Source of the DNA: Bradyrhizobium sp. ARR65 | GTDB taxonomy: Bacteria > Pseudomonadota > Alphaproteobacteria > Rhizobiales > Xanthobacteraceae | Reading direction: 5' to 3' | Assembly (NCBI RefSeq): GCF_000472385.1 | Contig: NZ_AWZU01000001.1 | Span: 246,501 to 310,500 of the forward strand | DNA length: 64,000 nucleotides | Translations under genes and position numbers: made by a program | Shown here: positions 28,329 to 37,385 of the stretch, piece after piece | Position numbering within the stretch: position 1 is the stretch's first letter | How the letters are laid out: the number at the start of each line of letters is the position of its first letter | The notes under the pieces: model-generated | The model's input: only the letters and a program-made list of their open reading frames with translations | Told to the model about the DNA's origin: nothing | The model's database searches: none

Positions 28329-29201
28329 ATGAAAACAAAAGACGAGATCGCGAAAGCGCTCGCGACATGCGGCTACATCGCCGACGCCGAGCTTGCGACC
28401 GCGATATCGCTGATGCAGCTCCTGAGACGCCCACTGCTCCTGGAAGGCGAGGCGGGCGTCGGGAAGACTGAGGTGGCCAAAGCCCTCGCCGGCGTGCATG
28501 CGACCGAGCTGATCCGCCTGCAATGTTATGAAGGGCTGGATCAATCCTCGGCGCTGTATGAATGGAACTATCAGCGGCAGTTGCTGGCGATCCAGGCGCA
28601 CCATGGCGCCGACGCCGACACGATCGAGGACCAGATCTTCTCCGAGAAATATCTGCTGCAACGGCCGTTGCTGGCGGCAATCCGCCAGGAAAAACCGCCG
28701 GTGCTTCTGATCGACGAGATCGACCGCGCCGATGACGAGTTCGAGGCCTTCCTGCTGGAGCTGTTGTCCGATTTCCAGGTCTCTATCCCCGAGCTCGGCA
28801 CCATCACCGCAGCCTCAATCCCGCACGTCGTGCTCACCTCGAACGGCACGCGCGAGCTCTCCGACGCGCTCCGCCGGCGCTGCCTCTACCATTATGTCGA
28901 TTATCCCGACGTCGACCGCGAGGCGCGCATCATCATGGCGCGGATCGACGGCGCCTCCGCTTCGCTGTCGCTGCAGATCGCGCAGATGGTCCAAGGCGTG
29001 CGCAAGGAGGACTTGCGCAAGGTGCCGGGCGTCGCCGAGACGCTGGACTGGGCGGCGGCGCTGGTCGGGCTCGACATCCGCGATCTCCATGACCTTCCGG
29101 AAGTCGTGCACGAGGCCCTGATGTGCCTGCTCAAGACGAAGGAGGATCGCGCGCGGATGACGCGCGAGGTCATCGACCGCCTGTTGGGGAAGGTCGCATG
29201 A
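28329..29201 (+). CDS. coxD: MoxR-type AAA+ ATPase, CO dehydrogenase maturation
   Basis: ATP-driven chaperone that, in Oligotropha, helps insert sulfur into and assemble the [CuSMoO2] site. 290 residues. Walker A GEAGVGKT at 40-47, Walker B VLLIDEID at 125-132, sensor 1 in VVLTSNGTRELSDALRRRC. It overlaps coxE by 4 bases, so the two are translationally coupled, as MoxR/VWA pairs usually are. Confidence 0.93.
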   Translation: MKTKDEIAKALATCGYIADAELATAISLMQLLRRPLLLEGEAGVGKTEVAKALAGVHATELIRLQCYEGLDQSSALYEWNYQRQLLAIQAHHGADADTIEDQIFSEKYLLQRPLLAAIRQEKPPVLLIDEIDRADDEFEAFLLELLSDFQVSIPELGTITAASIPHVVLTSNGTRELSDALRRRCLYHYVDYPDVDREARIIMARIDGASASLSLQIAQMVQGVRKEDLRKVPGVAETLDWAAALVGLDIRDLHDLPEVVHEALMCLLKTKEDRARMTREVIDRLLGKVA

Positions 29202-30400
29202 GCTGCTGCGGCGATAATCCGCGTTTCGCGGAGATCGATGAGGTCTCGTGCCTCTCCGCGCAAAAGCTCGCCGCCTTTCTGCGGACGCTGCGCGACAACG
29301 GTTTTGCGGCCGGACTTGCCGAGGGGCAGGACGCCGCGGTCTTGATGGCTTCGGGTTTCGCCGCGAGCCCCGGCCTGTTGCGGTCGGCGTTGAAGCATCT
29401 GTTCTCGGCGCGCAAATCCGACTGGGACAGATTCGACGGGTTGTTCGATGCGTTTTGGCTCGGCAAGCGCGTGCGGTCGCGTTCGAGCACAATGGGCGCG
29501 ACAAAAGCGGTGAGCAGTCCGTCGCTGAAGAGCCTACAGGACAAAGGCGCGCGCGACAGTCCCTCCGTGAGCGACCAGGTGCCATCGGCCGGTGGCGCGC
29601 CGGAAGGCCGCGGCGGCGAGGGACGTATGGAAGGCGCCTCGCGCGCGGAAAATCTCGGCGAGACCGATTTCCGCAATTTGGCCGATCCCGATCAGGTGGA
29701 GCAGGCCCATGCCGCCGCGGCGCGGCTTGCAAAGGCAATGCGCACGCGGCTGACACGGCGCGATCTCGCGCGGCGGCGCGGCTATCGTCTCGATCTCAGG
29801 CGGACCATTCACCGCAATATCAGTCACGGCGGCGTGCCGATCTCGCTCGTCAAGCGCCGACGCAAGATCAAGCCGCTCCGACTGATCGTGTTGCTCGATG
29901 CCTCCGGCTCGATGAGCATGTATACCGGCGTGTTTCTGCGCTTCGTCCATGGCGTGCTCGATGAATTTCGCGAGGCCGAAGCGTTCCTGTTCCACACCCG
30001 GCTCGCCCACGTGTCAGATGCGATGAAGGAAAAAGACGCAGCCCGCGCGCTCGACCGGCTGTCGATTCTGGCGCAGGGCGCGGGCGGCGGCACCAGGATC
30101 GGCGAGAGTCTCGCGACCTTCAACCGCCACCATGCTGCGCGGGTCATTCATTCGCGTAGCTGCGTGATGATCGTCTCCGATGGCTATGAGACCGGCGATG
30201 CCAAGCTGCTCGGCCGCGAAATGGCGGCGCTGACAAAACGCTGCCGCCGCATCGTCTGGCTCAACCCGATGATGGCATGGGAAGGTTACACGCCGGTCGC
30301 TGCCGGCATCCAAGCCGCCCTCCCGCATGTCGATCTCTATGCGCCCGCCAACACGCTGAAAAGCCTGGGCGCGCTCGAGCCATATTTGGCCAAGCTCTAG
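29198..30400 (+). CDS. coxE: VWA-domain protein, CO dehydrogenase maturation
   Basis: Partner of CoxD in building the Mo/Cu centre. 400 residues: a helical N-terminal part with CxC near the start (MSCCGD), a low-complexity linker (about 100-150), and a C-terminal von Willebrand A domain with MIDAS motif DASGS at residues 234-238. The start is set by the ATGA overlap with coxD. Confidence 0.92.
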   Translation: MSCCGDNPRFAEIDEVSCLSAQKLAAFLRTLRDNGFAAGLAEGQDAAVLMASGFAASPGLLRSALKHLFSARKSDWDRFDGLFDAFWLGKRVRSRSSTMGATKAVSSPSLKSLQDKGARDSPSVSDQVPSAGGAPEGRGGEGRMEGASRAENLGETDFRNLADPDQVEQAHAAAARLAKAMRTRLTRRDLARRRGYRLDLRRTIHRNISHGGVPISLVKRRRKIKPLRLIVLLDASGSMSMYTGVFLRFVHGVLDEFREAEAFLFHTRLAHVSDAMKEKDAARALDRLSILAQGAGGGTRIGESLATFNRHHAARVIHSRSCVMIVSDGYETGDAKLLGREMAALTKRCRRIVWLNPMMAWEGYTPVAAGIQAALPHVDLYAPANTLKSLGALEPYLAKL

Positions 30401-30409
30401 GAGTGCGTC

Positions 30410-31240
30410 ATGACCGCCCATGTCGATGTGATGGATCTGGTCGCGCAAATGAAAGCCGCCGAACAGACATTTGTATTGGCGACCGTGGTGCGCACGGTCT
30501 CGGTGACCGCGGCCAAGGCCGGGGCGAAGGCGATCATTGCGCCCGATGGCACGGTGGTGGCGGGCTGGATCGGCGGTGGCTGCGCCCGCGGTGCGGTGCT
30601 GAAGGCGGCGTGCGAGGCGCTCGCCGACGGCGAGCCGCGCATGGTCTCGGTGCGGCCGGAGAACTTACTCGCCGAACTCGGCGTGAAAGCGGGCGAGCAC
30701 CGCGACGGCGTGCGCTTTGCCGTAAATTTTTGCCCGAGCAAAGGCACCATGGACATTTTCGTCGAGCCGGTGCTGCCGCATCCTTCGCTGGTTGTTTTCG
30801 GCGCTAGCCCCGTCGCGCTGTCGCTTGCGACGCAGGCGCGGCAGCTCGGCTATCACGTGACGCTGGCGGCTCCTGCGGCGGATCGTCCTTCAACGATCGA
30901 TGCCGACATGCTGATCGACGGCTTTGCGCTGGGCGAGTTGCATCAGGCCAGGCGCTTTGTCGTGGTCTCGACGCAAGGCAAGGGCGACGAGGCGGCGTTG
31001 CGCGCAGCGCTCGCCACTGAAGGCTGTTATCACGCCTTCGTCGGCAGCCGCCGCAAGATGGCCGCGCTCCGCGACAGGCTGCTGGCGGAAGGCATCGCCA
31101 ACGAGATGATCGACCGCATCAAGGCGCCGGCGGGCCTCGATCTCGGCGCCATCACACCGGAGGAGATCGCGATGTCGATCCTTGCCGAGATCACGGTCGA
31201 GCGACGACGAGGGCAGCGGCAAATCAGCCAGGCGGACTAG
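30410..31240 (+). CDS. coxF: XdhC/CoxF family protein, CO dehydrogenase maturation
   Basis: 276 residues. The N-terminal XdhC domain shows TFVLATVVRTVSVTAAKAGA and WIGGGCARGAVL, and a C-terminal Rossmann domain begins near LVVFGASPVALSLATQA. Relatives bind or sulfurate the molybdenum cofactor before insertion. Nine bases after coxE, last gene of the cluster; coxG, H, I and K are not next in line, because the following gene runs the other way. Confidence 0.9.
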   Translation: MTAHVDVMDLVAQMKAAEQTFVLATVVRTVSVTAAKAGAKAIIAPDGTVVAGWIGGGCARGAVLKAACEALADGEPRMVSVRPENLLAELGVKAGEHRDGVRFAVNFCPSKGTMDIFVEPVLPHPSLVVFGASPVALSLATQARQLGYHVTLAAPAADRPSTIDADMLIDGFALGELHQARRFVVVSTQGKGDEAALRAALATEGCYHAFVGSRRKMAALRDRLLAEGIANEMIDRIKAPAGLDLGAITPEEIAMSILAEITVERRRGQRQISQAD

Positions 31241-31267
31241 CGATCGCATATTTTGGCATGTCGTGGA

Positions 31268-33049
31268 TCACGCTTCCGCTTCCCGCAACCAGGGCGGCTT
31301 CGCTTTCACGAAATCGCACCATGCGTTCCATAACCGCGGCTCGGAACCGGCCATGGCGTGAGCCTGCCACCCCGTAATTGCGGCGGCTGCCGTGCCGCAA
31401 TCCGAGGTCTCCGCACCGAGCCCGGCAAGCAACGACGCCGTCGTCGCCATGTCGTTGAAGGAGCCGAGTTGTTCCTGTAGCTCCGCGAGCTTGGCGCTGA
31501 AGCGTTTCGTCGCCTTCTTTCGCCCATACAAGGGCAACAGGAAATCGGCGACATAGCGCAATTTCTTCACGGCGAGCCGCAAGCGGTGCCGCTCTTCGGC
31601 GTCCAGCGATTTGAAGCGGCGGCCGCGCTTGAGTACCTTGGCATATTGATCGGACAGGATGCGTCGCGCGAAATTAATCGCGGGCTCCGCCAGTTGTCCG
31701 AGATCCTCGGGAGCAATGTCGCCACGCCAGCCTCTCGTTTCGATCCAGCCGCCCAGCTCAATCAGGAAATGCGCGCAGCGGCGGTCGGCCAGCACGAAAC
31801 GCACGTTGCGATAGGCCGCCGAGCGGCGCTCCTCGGCAACCTCTTCCAAATTGTCGAAGCCGCCGATCGAGGGACAGCCTTTCGCGACCTTCGGCAACGT
31901 CTCGCCTTGAAAGATGTCCCAATCGCGCGCGGCCGAGAGGCTTTGCGCCAGCCATTTTGCTTCTGACTGCAGCGATTCGAGCTTGTTGTTTGCCCCGACC
32001 GATCGCATCAAATGCAGCGCCGACCGGAGCCGGCGCAGCGACACGCGCATCTGATGGATGCCTTCGGGATCGCGGCCATCCTCGGCGGCCGGCAGCGACT
32101 GCAGAAGATGGCCGAGACAGGAGCGCAGCGTCGTCGCGAACGCGTCATCCAGCGGGATCGACGGGTCGAAGCGAAGCTTTGGCGGTTTTCTCGCGGCAGG
32201 TGGCGTGTCATCCGCCAGATCAAATCCGCGTGCGGCCTTGCTGCGGATCGACGGCCTGACCGGCCCATGCTCGGCGAGCCGGAGCGCGAGTTCGTAGATC
32301 GCGCTGGCGCTGCCGCCCTTCAACTCCAACTCGATTTCGCTCAGAGTGAGCGAGCGATCGTCCGATTTTAGAACGCCCTGATCGAAAGCAATTTCGACGG
32401 TGCCGGATGGCAACTCGATGATGCGCTGGTGTCGCCGGATATCGGCAATGAAAACCGCTTCGAGCCGGTCGGATTCGACGTCGGCGCGAAGCTTGGCCGG
32501 AATGAAGGGCATCGCAAGCGCGAGATCGGGCGCCATGGATGGGACGCTCGCCTCCCACTCGCCGCGGCGGAGCGGGTCGTCACCGGATTCGGCCTTGACG
32601 GTCTGCAAACAGCGCGCGCCGCTCTGGCGAACCCGCAAGCTCAGGCCGTTGCGCCAAAGCGTCCGCTCCGGCGTGTCGTAGTACACGGACTTGAGATGCT
32701 TTCGCGTGCCCTTGCTGCGCGCGTTCGTCGCGATAACCGGCGCGTCGTTGAAGTCCGCCAGCCGATCGGACTCGACAAGGAGCTTGAGTTCGAATTCGCT
32801 GCCGCGTGGCGCGGTACCGTTTGGCGAAGAAGCGTCCGATGCCGCTTCAATTCTAGCCGGCGTTTCCGCCGGAGTTGCTTCGGTGGACGTCAGCTCTTCA
32901 ACGGGAAGCTCGGCTGCGTCTTGCTTCGTGGCAGACGTTGCAGACTTTCTTGTCTGCCTTCTGCTTGGTGGCGGACTGGCATCGTCCTGGAGCCCGGTCA
33001 CGGCGCGCAAGCCTTCACCGGCGAGCGCTATCGCATCGTTTTCAGGCAT
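31268..33049 (-). CDS. CYTH and CHAD domain protein
   Basis: About 593 residues. A disordered Pro/Thr/Ser-rich N-terminus precedes a CYTH domain (EFELKLLVES is its ExExK motif, with further Arg/Lys/Glu-rich strands) and then a C-terminal CHAD helical domain (GIHQMRVSLRRLRSALHLMR, HRLRLAVKKLRYVADFLLPL). CYTH-CHAD proteins bind polyphosphate and may act as triphosphatases. The start is uncertain: ATG at 33049 lacks a clear ribosome-binding site and an in-frame ATG at 33088 is also possible. Near the start, TGACAGTTTAA and TGACAGTT form a short direct repeat. Confidence 0.88.
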   Translation of the reverse strand: MPENDAIALAGEGLRAVTGLQDDASPPPSRRQTRKSATSATKQDAAELPVEELTSTEATPAETPARIEAASDASSPNGTAPRGSEFELKLLVESDRLADFNDAPVIATNARSKGTRKHLKSVYYDTPERTLWRNGLSLRVRQSGARCLQTVKAESGDDPLRRGEWEASVPSMAPDLALAMPFIPAKLRADVESDRLEAVFIADIRRHQRIIELPSGTVEIAFDQGVLKSDDRSLTLSEIELELKGGSASAIYELALRLAEHGPVRPSIRSKAARGFDLADDTPPAARKPPKLRFDPSIPLDDAFATTLRSCLGHLLQSLPAAEDGRDPEGIHQMRVSLRRLRSALHLMRSVGANNKLESLQSEAKWLAQSLSAARDWDIFQGETLPKVAKGCPSIGGFDNLEEVAEERRSAAYRNVRFVLADRRCAHFLIELGGWIETRGWRGDIAPEDLGQLAEPAINFARRILSDQYAKVLKRGRRFKSLDAEERHRLRLAVKKLRYVADFLLPLYGRKKATKRFSAKLAELQEQLGSFNDMATTASLLAGLGAETSDCGTAAAAITGWQAHAMAGSEPRLWNAWCDFVKAKPPWLREAEA

Positions 33050-33612
33050 TCTGTGATTGTGTGACAGTTTAATGACAGTTCGCACCATATACCGGATTCG
33101 ACCCGAAAGAAAGGACGACGACGATCCGTCGCAAGCGGGGAGCGCGATTGCGAGTGATTTGCGCGCTGGCAGTTGCGTTACTTTCGAATTCGCTGCGGTC
33201 GTTCGGCTGTTTGCAATCGAAATTGCGTGCACGCAAATGTCAGTGGCGCCTGCGAGGCTGATGCGCCCGAAACGAGACGACGGGGTGGTGATACTCGAGT
33301 TGATCACTGAGCCGATCACGTGCTGCGCGCGGAAATCGCGCAATAACTGAAACGGGCTCGTCCAACTCCGAGCTTCGCGTTTCCCATTGTCGCTCCGACG
33401 CGAAGTGAACATTCGGCGAGAAGACCGTCGACCCGATACTCGCGCCGCAGCACAGGAACTTGGACCGTAGCTCGTTACCGAGACCACGCTCATCGGGGCT
33501 CGATGGGGGTACCCATTCTCCAAAGATCGAATTCATGATTGACAAACGAATTTGATAATAGCTAATTCGCAGTATCCGCCGCAGAGCGGGCGAACGTAAG
33601 GGAAGGAAACTC
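33050..33612. other. Intergenic region without a gene
   Basis: 563 bases between divergent genes. No frame looks like protein. The last 70 bases before the binding-protein gene are AT-rich (around AATTTGATAATAGCTAATTC) and probably hold its promoter. Confidence 0.5.
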
Positions 33613-34812
33613 ATGAGACGGCTTCTGGCTTGCGCCATCCTCGCAAGCCTTGCATCGACTGCGCACGCGCAGATTTCCGACGACGTGGTGCGGATCGGCG
33701 TCCTCACCGACCTTTCGAGCTGGGGCCGCGACAACTCCGGCCCAGGCTCGGTCGAGGCGGCCAAAATGGCCGTGGAGGAATTCGGGCCCACCGTGCTCGG
33801 CAAGCCGATCGAGATCATCAGCGCCGATCATCAGATGAAAACCGATGTCGGCGTGCAGATCGTGCGCGGCTGGTTCGACAACGGCAAGGTCGATGCCGTC
33901 GTCGATATTCCAAATTCCGGGATTGCGATTGCGGTCCACAACATGGTGCGCGAGCGCAACAAGATCGCGCTGTTGTCCGGCCCGGGCGCGAGCTCCCTCA
34001 CCGATGAGCTGTGCAGTCCCAATACGGTGCACTTCACCTACGACACTTACGCGCTGTCGAAGGTCACCGCCTCGGCGATGATCAAGGAGGGCGGCAAGTC
34101 CTGGTTCTTCGTCACGGCCGATTATGCTTTCGGTCATCAGCTCGAGGCCGACGCCACGCGCTTCATCAAGGGGATGGGCGGCACCGTGCTGGGCAGCGTG
34201 CGTCATCCGACCAATACTGCCGATTTCTCCTCCTTCGCGCTGCAGGCGCAGAGCTCGAGGGCCGACGTGGTCGCCTTTGCCAATGCCGGCCAGGACACCG
34301 ACAATGCGATCAAGCAGTCCGGCGAGTTTGGCCTCGCGCAAGGCGGCCAGAAGCTCGTCGGTCTCCTGATGTTCGACACCGACGTGCATGCGATCGGCCT
34401 GAAAGCCGCGCAAGGCACCTACATGACGACGGCGTCATACTGGAACATGGATGAGGCGACCCGTGCCTGGTCGCAAAAATTCTTCCAACGTGTGCATGTG
34501 ATGCCGACCATGATCCAGACCGGCGTTTACGGCGCGGTGCTGCATTATCTGAAGGCAATCAAGGCCGCCGGTACCGACGATCCAGCCAAGGTGATGGCCA
34601 AGATGCGCGAATTGCCGATCGAGGACACTTTCGTGCACGGCGGACGCTTGCGCGAGGACGGGCGCGTGATCCGCGACATGTATCTGGCAAAAGTGAAATC
34701 ACCCGAACAATCCAAGGAGCCCTGGGACTATCTCGACATCGTCAAGACCGTGAAAGGCGAGGACGCTTTCCGCCCGGTCTCCGAGTCGAAATGTCCGCTG
34801 CTGAAAAAGTGA
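33613..34812 (+). CDS. ABC transporter substrate-binding protein (branched-chain amino acid type)
   Basis: 399 residues with a signal peptide (MRRLLACAILASLASTAHAQ). The mature part VVRIGVLTDLSSWGRDNSGP... and FVTADYAFGHQLEADATRFI match the Leu/Ile/Val-binding type-1 periplasmic fold. GGAAGGAAAC precedes the ATG. No permease or ATPase genes are near, so its transporter partners are elsewhere. It heads a probable operon with an FAD oxidoreductase and an SDR, suggesting an organic acid or amide substrate. Ligand unknown. Confidence 0.9.
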   Translation: MRRLLACAILASLASTAHAQISDDVVRIGVLTDLSSWGRDNSGPGSVEAAKMAVEEFGPTVLGKPIEIISADHQMKTDVGVQIVRGWFDNGKVDAVVDIPNSGIAIAVHNMVRERNKIALLSGPGASSLTDELCSPNTVHFTYDTYALSKVTASAMIKEGGKSWFFVTADYAFGHQLEADATRFIKGMGGTVLGSVRHPTNTADFSSFALQAQSSRADVVAFANAGQDTDNAIKQSGEFGLAQGGQKLVGLLMFDTDVHAIGLKAAQGTYMTTASYWNMDEATRAWSQKFFQRVHVMPTMIQTGVYGAVLHYLKAIKAAGTDDPAKVMAKMRELPIEDTFVHGGRLREDGRVIRDMYLAKVKSPEQSKEPWDYLDIVKTVKGEDAFRPVSESKCPLLKK

Positions 34813-34821
34813 GGGTGCGCG

Positions 34822-36555
34822 ATGGGTGCGATCATCGACAACACAGGCGAGACTTACGAGTGCGACGTGCTCGTCGCCGGATCGGGATGCGCCGGCATGG
34901 CCGCGGCGATCACCGCGCGGCATCGCGGCCTCGACGTGCTTGTTGTCGAGAAGGAGCCACGCTTCGGCGGCACCACCGCGCGCTCCGGCGGCTGGTTGTG
35001 GATTCCCGGCACCTCGCTCGCGCGCGCCTACGGCATCAACGAGTCGCAGGATGCCGCGCGCACCTATCTGCGGCACGAGGCCGGCAACAATTTCGATGCG
35101 GCGAGGGTCGATGCCTTCCTTGCGGCAGGCCCCGAAGCGGTTGACTTCTTCACGACAGAGACCGCGCTCCGCTTCGACATGCCACTGGTGTTCCCGGATT
35201 ATCACGCGGAAGCACCGGGCGGGGCGCAAGGCGGCCGCTCCATGGTGACGCGTCCCTTCGACGGGCGCGAGCTCGGCGAGCACATCAAGAATCTGGGCGC
35301 GCCGCTCCCCGAACTCACCGTGTTCGGCATGATGCTCGGCTCGGGCAAGGAGATCATTCACTTCATGCGTGCGACGCGCTCGCTGACCTCGGCGGCTTAC
35401 GTCGCAAAGCGGCTGTCGCGGCATCTGCTGGATGTGCTGCGCCATGGTCGCGGCATGACTTTGACCAACGGCAATGCGCTCGCGGGGCGGCTGGCGAAAT
35501 CTGCACTCGACCTGAAGATACCGCTCTGGCTGTCATCGCCGGTGCGCGAGCTCATCGTTGAAAGCGGCGCGGTGCATGGTGGGATCGTCACGCGCGAGGG
35601 CCGCAGCGTGCACGTGCGCGCACGGTGCGGCGTCGTGCTCGCCTGCGGCGGTTTCCCGCATGATGTCGCGCGACGCAAGGCGATGTTTCCGCATGCGCCG
35701 ACCGGCGCGGAGCATTTTTCGCCGGGACCCGTCGGCAACACCGGCGACGGATTACGGCTCGCGGAGGCCGCGGGCGGCCGCATCGAGGATCGCCTGCCGA
35801 ATGCAGCCGCCTGGGTGCCGGTCTCGCTCACGCGGCGCAAGGATGGCTCGCGCGGGGTGATGCCGCACTTCATAGACCGCGCCAAGCCCGGCGTGATCGC
35901 CGTGATGCGCGACGGCAAGCGCTTCGCCAATGAAGGCAATTCCTATCACGATTTTGTCCAGGACTTGATGAAGGCGGCAAAACCGGGCGAGGAGATTGCC
36001 GCGTTCCTGATCTGCGATCACAAGACGTTGCGGAAATACGGCCTCGGCTGCGTTCCGCCGTTTCCGATGCCGCTGGGCCACCATCTGGGCTCAGGCTACC
36101 TGATGCGCGGCTCAACACTCGCCGAGCTCGCCGGCCAAGCCGGAATTGACGCGAAGGGTCTCGCCGAGACCGTGGCGCAATTCAACGCCACGGCAGGTGA
36201 AGGGCGCGATCCTCTCTTTGGCAAGGGCACGCGTGCCTATAATCGCTACCAGGGCGATGCCCTGCACGGGCCCAACCCTTGCGTTGCGCCGATCGCAAAC
36301 GCGCCATTCTATGCGATCAAGATGGTGATCGGCGACCTCGGCACGTACGCCGGGATCGTCACCGACGCAAACGCGCGTGCGCTCGATGCCGAGGGCCGCG
36401 TGATTCCGGGGCTTTATGCCGCCGGCAACGACATGGCGAGCATCATGGGCGGCAACTATCCGGGCGCCGGCATCACCCTCGGGCCTGCCTTGACCTTCGG
36501 TTACATCGCCGGTCGGCATCTGGCCGACAGCGCGGCGGAAAGGAGCGCGGCATGA
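34822..36555 (+). CDS. FAD-dependent oxidoreductase (fumarate reductase / ketosteroid dehydrogenase family)
   Basis: 577 residues. N-terminal dinucleotide motif VLVAGSGCAGMAAAITARHRG followed by VVEKEPRFGGTTARSGG. The C-terminal FAD-closing segment IPGLYAAGNDMASIMGGNYP and GAGITLGPALTFGYIAGRH are typical of the 3-oxosteroid 1-dehydrogenase branch. Nine bases after the binding protein and overlapping the SDR by 4 bases. Steroid as substrate is not implied; related enzymes act on various ketones and enoates. Confidence 0.88.
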   Translation: MGAIIDNTGETYECDVLVAGSGCAGMAAAITARHRGLDVLVVEKEPRFGGTTARSGGWLWIPGTSLARAYGINESQDAARTYLRHEAGNNFDAARVDAFLAAGPEAVDFFTTETALRFDMPLVFPDYHAEAPGGAQGGRSMVTRPFDGRELGEHIKNLGAPLPELTVFGMMLGSGKEIIHFMRATRSLTSAAYVAKRLSRHLLDVLRHGRGMTLTNGNALAGRLAKSALDLKIPLWLSSPVRELIVESGAVHGGIVTREGRSVHVRARCGVVLACGGFPHDVARRKAMFPHAPTGAEHFSPGPVGNTGDGLRLAEAAGGRIEDRLPNAAAWVPVSLTRRKDGSRGVMPHFIDRAKPGVIAVMRDGKRFANEGNSYHDFVQDLMKAAKPGEEIAAFLICDHKTLRKYGLGCVPPFPMPLGHHLGSGYLMRGSTLAELAGQAGIDAKGLAETVAQFNATAGEGRDPLFGKGTRAYNRYQGDALHGPNPCVAPIANAPFYAIKMVIGDLGTYAGIVTDANARALDAEGRVIPGLYAAGNDMASIMGGNYPGAGITLGPALTFGYIAGRHLADSAAERSAA

Positions 36556-37316
36556 GCATGATCAGCGATCTCCTCGCAGGCAAGCGTGCGTTGATCACCG
36601 GGGCGGCCCACGGCAACGGGCGAGCGATCGCGCTCGGGCTCGCCGCGCATGGTGCCGACGTGGTGGTCAGCGACGTCGATCTCGAAGGCAGCGAGCGCAC
36701 GGCGGGGGAGATCCGCGAGGGCGGCCGCGCAGCCTGGGCGTTCCGGCTCGATGTGACGGATCCGGAAGCCTGCAACGCGCTGGCCCGCAGCGTGGCGCGC
36801 GACATCGGTCCGATCGCGATCCTCATCAACAACGCCGGCATCATCATCCGCGAGGGGATCGACTCACCCCATGCGCCTGAAAACTGGCGGCGCGTGCTCG
36901 ACGTCAACCTCACCGGCGTTTTCAACGTCACCCACGCCTTTCTACCCGCGCTGCGCCAGACGCGCGGCGCGATCGTCAATCTCGGCTCCATCGCCTCGTT
37001 TGTCGGCGTCGGCGGCACGCTCGGCTATGCGCCGTCCAAAGGTGGCATAAAGCTCCTGACGCAGGCGCTGGCACGCGATCTCGCGCCTGACGGCATCCGC
37101 GTCAATGCCATCGCGCCGGGCGTGATCGCAACCGCCATGACGCAAGCAACGCGCGATGATCCGGCGCGATTGGCGTCGTTCATGAGCCGCACCCCACTCG
37201 GCCGCGTCGGCGAGCCCGACGAGTTGGTCGGACCCGTGGTGTTTCTCGTCTCCGACATGGCATCTTATGTGAACGGCGCGACACTGCCCGTCGACGGAGG
37301 ATTTCTGGCGGTGTAA
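36552..37316 (+). CDS. Short-chain dehydrogenase/reductase
   Basis: 254 residues. Cofactor motif TGAAHGNGRAIALGLA, NNAG in ILINNAGIIIREG, and catalytic Ser (NLGSIAS) plus Tyr-x-x-x-Lys (YAPSKGG). The C-terminal DGGFLAV tail is usual for the classical family. The start is set by the ATGA overlap with the FAD oxidoreductase. Likely acts on the same pathway; substrate unknown. Confidence 0.92.
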   Translation: MSMISDLLAGKRALITGAAHGNGRAIALGLAAHGADVVVSDVDLEGSERTAGEIREGGRAAWAFRLDVTDPEACNALARSVARDIGPIAILINNAGIIIREGIDSPHAPENWRRVLDVNLTGVFNVTHAFLPALRQTRGAIVNLGSIASFVGVGGTLGYAPSKGGIKLLTQALARDLAPDGIRVNAIAPGVIATAMTQATRDDPARLASFMSRTPLGRVGEPDELVGPVVFLVSDMASYVNGATLPVDGGFLAV

Positions 37317-37385
37317 CGGCATGTCGAGAGCAGATCAGCCTCGCTGATGGGGCCGATGCTCAAGGCGAACGGCGAACGGGGACAC

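Noticed and set aside
33240..33818. Open frame on the minus strand overlapping the binding-protein gene
   Set aside because: Composition is not protein-like and it runs antisense into a well-supported gene.
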